Source: an uncultured Collinsella sp.
Lineage (GTDB): Bacteria > Actinomycetota > Coriobacteriia > Coriobacteriales > Coriobacteriaceae
Length of the DNA: 25,641 bases
Assembly (NCBI GenBank): GCA_900544385.1
Contig: UQVD01000018.1
Location: forward strand, 1 to 25,641
Direction of reading: 5' to 3'
Within the stretch, counting starts at the first letter, position 1. Each line of letters opens with the position of its first letter. The position numbers were made by a program, and so were the translations under genes. The notes beneath the pieces were generated by a model, which was given only the letters and a program-made list of their open reading frames with translations, searched no databases and was not told where the DNA came from. This document shows positions 14,760 to 20,671 of this stretch, piece after piece.

Positions 14760-16160
14760 CTAATCAACCACGTGGGTCGTGGCGACCTGTTTGAGCCAGG
14801 CCGCCGACTTCTTAAGGCGGCGCTTGTAGCCGTCCATGAGGTCGACCTCGACAAAGCCGTAACGGTTCTTAAAGGCATTGGCCCAAGACCAGTTATCGAT
14901 GACGGCCCAGTAATGGTATCCGCGGCATTTGGCGCCCTCGGCGATTGCCTTGGCGACCCACTCCAGGTGCTGGCGCACAAAGTCGACGCGGTAGTCATCC
15001 TGGATGGTTCCTTCGGCGTCACGGTTCTTGTATTCGTCCATGATGCCGATACCGTTCTCGGATACAAACCACTCAAGATCGGGGTAGTTCTTAGCGCAGT
15101 CCATGCCAAAGTCGTAGAGGCCCTGCGGGTAGATTTCCCAGCCGCGGCTCTCGTTCATAACGGCGTCGGGCCATACGTACTCGTCGGCAAAGTGCGGCAG
15201 GCCGTACTGGTCGACCTTGCTCGCCGGCGCCTGAACACGCGTGGGGTGGTAGTAGTTGCAGCCGAGCCAGTCGACAACACCCTGCTTGAGAATCTCTTGG
15301 TCGCCGGCACGGAACGGGAGCTTAACGCCGCCCTCGGCCAGGCTGTCGAGCACGTCGGCGGGAAGCTCGCCCTTGGTAATAAGGTCGAGCCACCAGCGAT
15401 TGTTGATGCCGCTGGTCATACGCACGGCCTCGAGGTCTGCCTCGCTGGGGTTCTGCTTGGTGTAGACCGGGGTAAAGCAGTTGATCATGCCGATCTTGGC
15501 ATCGGCGCGAATAGCGCCCTCGTCATAGGCCTTACGATAGTTGGCCACGGCCAGCGCGTGCGCCAGCGAGATGTGATACTGCACGGTGCGGGCGCGGTTA
15601 TAGTCATGGAGCTGCGGGTACCACACGCCCTCCTGATAGCGCTGCTCGGGCTCGACGATGGGCTCGTTAAAGGTGAACCAGTACTTGATCTCCTGGCCAA
15701 ACTCGCGGAAGGCAACGTCGGCGTAATGAGCGTACGCCTCGACGACCTCACGGCTCTCCCAACCACCACGGTCAAAGAGGTAGGTGGGCATGTCAAAGTG
15801 GTACAGGTTGACGAACGGCTCCAGGCCGGCCTCGCGAGAGGCACGGAACAGCTCGTGATACCACGCGGCGCCCTCCTCATTGAGGTTGCCGTTAGCATCG
15901 AGCAGGCGACTCCACTGGATGGAGGTGCGGTAGGTATCCAGGCCCAAGTCCTTCAAAATGCGAAGGTCCTCCTGGTATTTAGCCATAAAGTCATTGCCAG
16001 CATAAGAGCCAACGCGGTTATAGAACGAATCCAGATCCTGGATGGACCAGGTATCCCACAGGTTCTCGAGCTTGCCGCCCTGGTTCCACTGACCCTCAGT
16101 CTGCGGGCCGGACATAGCGGCGCCAAAGAAGAAGTCACGGGGCAGCTGATACTGAGCCAT
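14760..16160 (-). CDS. Glycoside hydrolase family 1, probable 6-phospho-beta-glycosidase
   Basis: 466 residues. It splits phosphorylated beta-glycosides delivered by the neighbouring PTS into glucose-6-phosphate and a second sugar or aglycone. The acid/base is Glu166 in FTFNEP and the nucleophile is Glu368 in FVSENGIG, both in the family 1 positions. After VIDNW the loop reads SWANAFKNRYG: a Ser replaces the Glu found in non-phospho enzymes and a Tyr precedes the Gly, as in LacG-like phospho-enzymes. The loop Lys is one position earlier than in LacG. ATG 16158-16160 has GAGGA five bases upstream; the frame is open upstream without a ribosome site. It is the first gene of the PTS operon. Confidence 0.92.
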   Translation of the reverse strand: MAQYQLPRDFFFGAAMSGPQTEGQWNQGGKLENLWDTWSIQDLDSFYNRVGSYAGNDFMAKYQEDLRILKDLGLDTYRTSIQWSRLLDANGNLNEEGAAWYHELFRASREAGLEPFVNLYHFDMPTYLFDRGGWESREVVEAYAHYADVAFREFGQEIKYWFTFNEPIVEPEQRYQEGVWYPQLHDYNRARTVQYHISLAHALAVANYRKAYDEGAIRADAKIGMINCFTPVYTKQNPSEADLEAVRMTSGINNRWWLDLITKGELPADVLDSLAEGGVKLPFRAGDQEILKQGVVDWLGCNYYHPTRVQAPASKVDQYGLPHFADEYVWPDAVMNESRGWEIYPQGLYDFGMDCAKNYPDLEWFVSENGIGIMDEYKNRDAEGTIQDDYRVDFVRQHLEWVAKAIAEGAKCRGYHYWAVIDNWSWANAFKNRYGFVEVDLMDGYKRRLKKSAAWLKQVATTHVVD

Positions 16161-16194
16161 CAAAGTCCTCGCTTTCGTGTCTAGAGCTTTCGGT

Positions 16195-16286
16195 TGGAGA
16201 CGGGTTTGCTTTGGCAAGTTATCCGGCGCGGGCGCGCACCGGTTATCCAGATATCCAGCCCGCCAAAACACAACCGTCCCCAAACG
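16195..16286. repeat. Imperfect REP-like inverted repeat in the GH1 leader
   Basis: TTGGAGACGGGTTTGCTTTG near 16194 and, inverted, GGGGACGGTTGTGTTTTGG near 16263-16281 match at about 19 of 24 positions. The centre contains GGTTATCCAGATATCCAG. Together with the 12302-12342 hairpin this defines a second REP-like subfamily. Confidence 0.5.
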
Positions 16287-16326
16287 GTCGGCCCTGCCGG
16301 CGGCAGGGTTCCGTTCGTTGCGTACA

Positions 16327-16354
16327 ACTATAGCGCTCTAATTTCTAAAGTAAA
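16327..16354 (-). promoter_or_regulatory. Probable promoter of the GH1-PTS operon
   Basis: On the minus strand TTTACT (16349-16354) and TATAGT (16327-16332) are separated by 16 bases, a good sigma70-type fit in an AT-rich segment. Transcription would start near 16320, giving a leader of about 160 bases that includes the hairpin and REP-like repeat. Confidence 0.5.
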
Positions 16355-16462
16355 GCGTCTTTTTGTTTTTTCTTTCTCGGACTTCTTATATAAAAGTAAT
16401 ATGGGTGCCTCGTTGTGGGTTATACTTACTTGCGTATTCTTATATGTCGGAAAGGAGGTTCC

Positions 16463-17182
16463 ATGATTCCCAAATACGAGGCGATAGCTGCAGATATCCG
16501 TCGAAGCATCGAGGATGGCGCTCTTAAACCGGGCGACAAGCTACCCACCGTCGTTGAGTTCTGTGAGCTCTATAGCGTTTCCAAAATCACCGTCAAACGA
16601 GCTATCGAGCAGATCACCGAAGAGGGTCTTGTTACCAGCCGGCGCGGATCGGGCACCTACGTTAAAGACACGGCGGGGCTTCCCGACAAGGCGTTTTTCC
16701 AGGGCAAGAACGACCGCGCCCAGGGCTTTTCGTATGAGCACCGCGGGGAGAAGGTAACCTCGGTGGTCTACGATTTCTCGATTGTCAATCCGCCGGCAGA
16801 GGTTGCGACTCAGCTGGGAATTGCCGAGGATGACTTTGCCTATCACATCGTGCGCGTGCGCCAGGTCGACGAGAAGCCCATCGTTATCGAGTACACCTAC
16901 ATGCCCCTCGAGCTGATTCCGGGCCTTAAAAAGAAAGACCTGTATGGATCGGTCTACAGCTTCATCCGCGAGCAATGCGGGCTGAAGATTTCGAGCTTCC
17001 ACCGCACCATTCGCGCCGTAGCGGCAACCGAGGAAGAGGCTGAGCGCCTGGACACCAAACCCGGCTCTCCCCTGCTCGAGCTCAACCAGATTGGCTTTTT
17101 GGATAGCGGCACCGCCTTTGAGCATTCGATCTCGCGCAACGTTGGTGACCGCTTTGAGCTGCACAACGTAACGTTGGCATAG
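16463..17182 (+). CDS. GntR-family (HutC/UTRA subfamily) transcriptional regulator
   Basis: 239 residues. The N-terminal winged helix (about residues 5-70) has the typical IRRSIEDGALKPGDKLPT and VSKITVKRAIEQITEEGLVTSRRGSGTYV motifs. The C-terminal UTRA domain (about 90-235) binds a small effector, usually a sugar phosphate in this subfamily; EYTYMPLELIPGL is characteristic. ATG 16463 is preceded by AAGGAGG four bases away. It is divergent from the GH1-PTS operon and so is the likely local regulator, with a phosphorylated beta-glycoside as plausible inducer. manA follows 73 bases downstream on the same strand, so it could be cotranscribed. Confidence 0.92.
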   Translation: MIPKYEAIAADIRRSIEDGALKPGDKLPTVVEFCELYSVSKITVKRAIEQITEEGLVTSRRGSGTYVKDTAGLPDKAFFQGKNDRAQGFSYEHRGEKVTSVVYDFSIVNPPAEVATQLGIAEDDFAYHIVRVRQVDEKPIVIEYTYMPLELIPGLKKKDLYGSVYSFIREQCGLKISSFHRTIRAVAATEEEAERLDTKPGSPLLELNQIGFLDSGTAFEHSISRNVGDRFELHNVTLA

Positions 17183-17255
17183 TTTTGTAGTCATGCGGGC
17201 GCTCGTTATGGCTCGTTTAGAGTGGGCAACCGCACAACACCATGGGGGTATGAAC

Positions 17256-18188
17256 ATGTCCGATTTGATTAAACTGACGCCGATCTTCCACGAGAAGATC
17301 TGGGGCGGCCGCCAGCTCGAAACCGTATTTGGTTACGACATTCCCGAGGGTCCCATCGGTGAGTGCTGGGCCATCTCGGCCCATCCCAACGGCGACTGCC
17401 AGATTGCGGAGGGCCCGTATGCCGGCCACACGCTGTCGTGGCTGTGGGCCGAGCACCGTGAGCTCTTTGGCAACTGCGAGGGCAAGGAGTTCCCGCTGCT
17501 CATTAAGATTCTGGACGCCAAGGACGACCTTTCGATCCAGATTCACCCCAACGACGAGTACGCTGCCGAGCACGAGAACGGCAGCCTGGGCAAGACCGAG
17601 TGCTGGTATGTGCTGGACTGCGAGCCCGGTGCCACGATCATCGTCGGCCAGCGCGCCAAGGACCGCGCCGAGGCAGCGCAGATGATCGAAGATGGCCGCT
17701 GGGACGACATGCTCAACGTGCTGCCGATTCACAAGGGCGACTTTTTCCAGATTGACTCCGGTACCGTGCACGCTATTAAGACCGGTACGCTCATTTTGGA
17801 GACGCAGCAGTCGAGCGATGTGACCTATCGCCTGTACGACTACGACCGCCCCGGCACCGACGGCAAGCTGCGCCCGCTGCATATTGAGCAGAGCCTCGAC
17901 TGCATCGATTTTGATGTTCAGGCGCCGACCGACGGCACCGTGGCCGCGCCCGAGGTCGACGGCGTGACCGAGCTCGAGTCCAACCCCTGCTACACCGTCG
18001 ATCGCGTGCGCGTCGACGGCAGCAAGACCCTCGAGCAGCGCTGGCCCTTCATGTGCCTGTCGGTCATCGACGGCGAAGGCACCGTCTGCGGCGACCCCGT
18101 CCACAAGGGAAGCCACCTTCTGGCCCCCAGCACCGTCACCTCCATCGACCTCGAAGGCAAGATGGAACTGATCATCTCGCACCTGTAA
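17256..18188 (+). CDS. manA: Mannose-6-phosphate isomerase, class I
   Basis: 310 residues, similar to the short Bacillus-type ManA. It interconverts mannose-6-phosphate and fructose-6-phosphate in the cytoplasm, using zinc. Zinc ligands are visible in LSIQIHPND (Gln and His), GKTECWYVLD (Glu) and IDSGTVHAI (His). The N terminus SDLIKLTPIFHEKIWGGRQL is typical. I use ATG 17256, with GGGGG seven bases upstream; the ATG at 17250 is too close to that site. It follows the GntR gene and ends before a large palindromic element. Confidence 0.93.
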   Translation: MSDLIKLTPIFHEKIWGGRQLETVFGYDIPEGPIGECWAISAHPNGDCQIAEGPYAGHTLSWLWAEHRELFGNCEGKEFPLLIKILDAKDDLSIQIHPNDEYAAEHENGSLGKTECWYVLDCEPGATIIVGQRAKDRAEAAQMIEDGRWDDMLNVLPIHKGDFFQIDSGTVHAIKTGTLILETQQSSDVTYRLYDYDRPGTDGKLRPLHIEQSLDCIDFDVQAPTDGTVAAPEVDGVTELESNPCYTVDRVRVDGSKTLEQRWPFMCLSVIDGEGTVCGDPVHKGSHLLAPSTVTSIDLEGKMELIISHL

Positions 18189-18205
18189 GTCATCGATCCC
18201 CGAGC

Positions 18206-18334
18206 GCTCGCCGGGACGGGCGCGGGGATTGGTCGCCTGCTCGGGCAGTCCCGCTCGCACGGAGAGCACATTAAGTGCTCTCCGGCTCGTGCGGAACTCG
18301 CGATCGGCCAAACCCCGCGCCCGTCCCGGCGAGC
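18206..18334. repeat. Large palindromic element, copy A
   Basis: Perfect 22-bp outer arms at 18206-18227 and 18313-18334 enclose a core with a 9-bp hairpin, GGAGAGCAC/GTGCTCTCC (18261-18283, loop ATTAA). The core also has flanking blocks TGCTCGGGCAGTCC and GTGCGGAACTCGCGA. The whole could fold as a long nested hairpin or cruciform. The core recurs inverted in copy B (20442-20557), but the arms there are different. No gene lies in 18189-18426. Confidence 0.85.
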
Positions 18335-18360
18335 CTCTGGCTAGTTACGACAATCAAAAA

Positions 18361-18407
18361 GCAACAAGGGGCTCCCCCGCCCATCAAACGGGAGAGCCCC
18401 TTGCCAT
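18361..18407 (-). terminator. Terminator T1, near-identical to T2
   Basis: CAAGGGGCTC pairs with GAGCCCCTTG (18365-18403). On the minus strand it is followed by TTGCTTTTT, so it terminates the NTase gene; it may also stop manA transcription. About 42 of 47 bases match T2 at 20310-20355 in the same orientation. Confidence 0.8.
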
Positions 18408-18426
18408 ATATAACGAATCACGACGC

Positions 18427-19194
18427 CTACAAATAGACCCTCTCCAGAAACGATAACGTGTCCTGAAGTCGTGTCCTTTCCTTACGGTTGGTCTGCCGAT
18501 CTACATAAGAAGAAAAGTCCGCAAAAAAATCCTCTGCGTCAATCCTCATTTGCTCTGTTAGCTCCAAACGAGCCGAAGGCGGCAACAAACCAGCAAGCCG
18601 AGCAACATCCGAACGATGCTTTCGTCGATCAATGCTATTGCAACGACGTCCTTCCTCATAACTTCTGTTGATATCAATGTGCGCACGCATCTTAAGGGGA
18701 ATGATATGGAGTGCATCGAGCAACGTGACGCCCCCTACGTTCGTTGCGTTATCACGAATAAACTCATAGTAGCCATCATCGAGAATAATGGCAGAGAGAC
18801 TCGATATCGCTCCGTCAAAGGATAGAGGAGCCACTTCGCTCGTTTCATCTTCAAGCGTAAAGTCTGGATGCCGGGCAAACAACTCGATTTGGCCGGGATA
18901 ATCTAAGGCCTGCCTTGATCCTTCGGGTAAACGGAATCGATAGTAAGTACACTTTCCATCGCCGACTTTTCCAATCTCGTATCCAGCGATTTTGATAAAT
19001 ATCCAAAATGCAGTGGCAAATTCGATGCTATTTCCATCAACAATTACAACAACATCCAAATCTTCGGTAGCCCTAAATGAATCACCTTCGCTGTCAAATA
19101 GAACGCTGCAGGCTCCTCCGCCAATAAGGACATAGCCGCCCTCGCAATTGCTCATGGCAGCGGCAAACCGCTCTATTCCCCTTACTTTTGGCAT
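18427..19194 (-). CDS. AbiEii-like nucleotidyltransferase (putative toxin)
   Basis: 255 residues. The N terminus has the polymerase-beta-type nucleotidyltransferase layout: YVLIGGGACSV (Gly25-27) followed by RATEDLDVVVIV with catalytic Asp45 and Asp47. A C-terminal helical part has LHIIPLKMRAHIDI and then RRKHRSDVARLAGLL, matching the K-plus-KHxxD pattern of AbiEii/MenT toxins. Toxins of that group transfer nucleotides to tRNA or proteins and arrest growth; this activity is inferred here. ATG 19192-19194 has AGGAGG five bases upstream, and the gene overlaps the upstream gene's stop by 13 bases. The AT-richer codon use differs from the flanks and suggests transfer. A plain NTase without toxin role remains possible. 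Confidence 0.75.
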   Translation of the reverse strand: MPKVRGIERFAAAMSNCEGGYVLIGGGACSVLFDSEGDSFRATEDLDVVVIVDGNSIEFATAFWIFIKIAGYEIGKVGDGKCTYYRFRLPEGSRQALDYPGQIELFARHPDFTLEDETSEVAPLSFDGAISSLSAIILDDGYYEFIRDNATNVGGVTLLDALHIIPLKMRAHIDINRSYEEGRRCNSIDRRKHRSDVARLAGLLPPSARLELTEQMRIDAEDFFADFSSYVDRQTNRKERTRLQDTLSFLERVYL

Positions 19195-20204
19195 ATCGTC
19201 CTCCTGAGCTGTTCGACCGCATCGAGCAGACGGTCGTCTTTGTAGTCTGCTTTCGCGCAGGCAACATATAAGGAAAACGGGTCAACGCATTGCAGGCCCG
19301 CGGTGTCAAAGCTAACATCGGACGGCTCGTCCACGGGATACGACCAAACCTCAATCTCGATAGCAGCCGATTCGTACCACTGGGTCTCCAGCCATCTGTC
19401 ACCCATACGCTCTTTTAAGGCCTCTAGCTGATACTTTTCGAGAGCAATGGTTGGGGCAGAGCCATCATGAGCAAGGTCGGACATATAGCTAAGGGCAGAC
19501 ACGCCGGAAAGCAGCGCATCAACGGCCCGCAAATCTACCCTGTCGACTGCCTCCTTAAGCCGGATGCGTTCTATAACTGGCGAGCGAAGGTAGTCCTCAA
19601 ACCCGTCTAGCAACGTCTCGGTCGACAACCCGGTGTCGTGCAATATACGCTTTTTGCCATCCCGCACAATCAATCCAGGAGCTATAGCGGCAATTTCTGA
19701 AAGATAGTTGCTTACGCTCGCCGCGCTTTTACCACACAGGCGCGCCAGGTCGCCGGCAGAACAGTCAACCCATCGCCCTGCAATGTAATTTAATACGACT
19801 CGCTGGGATTGGGGTGAAAGCGGGGCTGCAGAGGGAGCGTTCAGTATCTCATCAGAAATGAAGGCACCCATAAACGGCAGAAACGTATTCTGCCCATCTC
19901 GAATATATGCAATTCCCTCCGAAGCCAGCGCATGCATAAAGCCCAAATCCATGGCATCCCAGCAAATTGCCACCGGACGAGCATCGACCTTGCGCACGGC
20001 ATCAACAATGTTTCGTGCCGAAATAACACTGGGCAGCTCTTTTGGCTCGGCAACAATAAAGCCACCTTGCTCAGACGTGCCAAGCTGCGCCAAATGAAGC
20101 GAAAACCGCTCGAGATACATACGGGGAATCTGCACCTCTACCGGCCTTGGATCGATAGCGAGCTCTAAGGAGAAGATGCGTTTCGGGGGACAGGATATTA
20201 ACAC
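19182..20204 (-). CDS. Winged-helix regulator, AbiEi-like (putative antitoxin)
   Basis: 340 residues from the GTG at 20204; this start is doubtful because the purine-rich site (GGGAG) almost touches it, and an internal ATG (MYLERF, residue 29) lacks a site. A winged-helix region lies near residues 129-180 (SQRVVLNYIAGRWVDCSAGDL and SAASVSNYLSEIAAI). The C-terminal half ends with VDPFSLYVACAK and DDRLLDAVEQLRRTI. No signal peptide or membrane segment is present. Order, overlap and a wHTH-plus-NTase pairing match type IV AbiEi/AbiEii and MenA/MenT systems, in which the first protein represses the operon and neutralises the second. The promoter upstream carries a fitting operator. The protein family itself is not certain from sequence alone. 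Confidence 0.65.
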   Translation of the reverse strand: MLISCPPKRIFSLELAIDPRPVEVQIPRMYLERFSLHLAQLGTSEQGGFIVAEPKELPSVISARNIVDAVRKVDARPVAICWDAMDLGFMHALASEGIAYIRDGQNTFLPFMGAFISDEILNAPSAAPLSPQSQRVVLNYIAGRWVDCSAGDLARLCGKSAASVSNYLSEIAAIAPGLIVRDGKKRILHDTGLSTETLLDGFEDYLRSPVIERIRLKEAVDRVDLRAVDALLSGVSALSYMSDLAHDGSAPTIALEKYQLEALKERMGDRWLETQWYESAAIEIEVWSYPVDEPSDVSFDTAGLQCVDPFSLYVACAKADYKDDRLLDAVEQLRRTICQK

Positions 20205-20251
20205 TCCCTATCACCATTTTCATTTCACCAACGTTTTAGTTACTATCTAAA

Positions 20252-20279
20252 ATTATACTGAACAGTATAAAACGTTCAA
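20252..20279 (-). promoter_or_regulatory. Consensus promoter of the AbiE-like operon
   Basis: On the minus strand TTGAAC (20274-20279) and TATAAT (20252-20257) are 16 bases apart, the best sigma70-type match in the window. Transcription would start near 20246, about 40 bases before the assigned start codon. Confidence 0.8.
20254..20269. promoter_or_regulatory. Operator palindrome overlapping the promoter spacer
   Basis: TATACTGAACAGTATA is a palindrome with 7-bp arms and a two-base centre, lying across the spacer and -10. A second pair, AACGTTTTA (20230-20238) and TAAAACGTT (20268-20276), is also an exact inverted repeat around it. This is the expected arrangement for an autorepressed toxin-antitoxin promoter. 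Confidence 0.7.
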
Positions 20280-20309
20280 TCACCAAAACCACAAGGTAAC
20301 AACCCAAAC

Positions 20310-20355
20310 GCAACAAGGGGCACTCCCGCTCATCAACGGGGGAGCCCCTTGCCAT
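20310..20355 (-). terminator. Terminator-like hairpin T2, near-identical to T1
   Basis: CAAGGGG at 20314 pairs with CCCCTTG ending at 20351, with an inner CTCCCG stem. It is a direct repeat of T1 with about five differences. It lies upstream of the AbiE-like promoter and may end transcription coming from pcrA. Confidence 0.7.
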
Positions 20356-20441
20356 GTCTAATTATTCAGCCCACCCGGCTCTCCAGACCAAAAAGCGACC
20401 GAGCAGAGCGCCGATCGCAAGCTGCGCTACCTGAGGACCTG

Positions 20442-20557
20442 GGCGGGCGTATAGGGCAACGTCGGTCGCGAGTTCCGCACGCAAAGGAGAGCACTTAATG
20501 TGCTCTCCACCTTGCGCAGGACTGCCCGAGCAGGCGATGTTGCCCTATACGCCCGCC
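20442..20557. repeat. Large palindromic element, copy B (inverted to A)
   Basis: Perfect 19-bp outer arms (20442-20460 and 20539-20557), unrelated to those of copy A, enclose a core that matches the reverse complement of the copy A core. Shared blocks are TCGCGAGTTCCGCACG, the hairpin GGAGAGCACTTAATGTGC with TCTCC, and GGACTGCCCGAGCAGGCGA. Confidence 0.85.
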
Positions 20558-20573
20558 TAGCCGGATGTACGGG

Positions 20574-20666
20574 TTTTCCAGGTGCGGCAGATCGGCCTGA
20601 AAGAGGAGGGCATAGACCTTGAGGTCATGCCCGACGATTGAAGGCCGAGGTGCCGTGCCTGGGAAA
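20574..20666 (-). terminator. Long nested hairpin just after pcrA
   Basis: The arms at 20574-20598 and 20642-20666 (TTTTCCAGGTGCGGCA and its partner) pair with few mismatches and enclose a second hairpin, GGGCATAGACC with GGTCATGCCC (20608-20632). It begins six bases past the pcrA stop codon. The inner hairpin resembles the uppP terminator, but no clear U-tract follows. Confidence 0.5.
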
Positions 20667-20671
20667 GCCGC

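Larger units (their letters stand above)
16161..16462. other. Divergent control region between GH1 operon and GntR gene
   Basis: This 302-base stretch has no gene. From left to right it holds the GH1 ribosome site and leader, the REP-like repeat, a hairpin CCCTGCC/GGCAGGG at 16292-16308, a minus-strand promoter, an AT-rich stretch at 16330-16440, and the AAAGGAGG of the regulator gene. I could not identify a convincing GntR-type operator palindrome. Confidence 0.6.
20205..20671. other. Intergenic region between the AbiE-like pair and pcrA
   Basis: This 467-base stretch has no convincing gene. It holds the operon promoter and operator, terminator T2, large palindrome copy B and a long hairpin after pcrA. 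Base composition changes sharply from AT-rich (20205-20300) to GC-rich. Confidence 0.7.

Noticed and set aside
16330..16460. GntR operator palindrome in the divergent region
   Set aside because: Several AT-rich partial repeats are present, but none is a clean inverted repeat of the expected size.
18206..20557. Invertible segment (phase variation) between the two inverted large palindromes
   Set aside because: The inverted cores could recombine, but no invertase gene or promoter placement at an edge supports switching; kept only as part of the palindrome finding.
18189..20671. tRNA-type attachment site for the AT-rich island
   Set aside because: No tRNA gene, integrase or transposase is visible; the only direct repeats are terminator hairpins.
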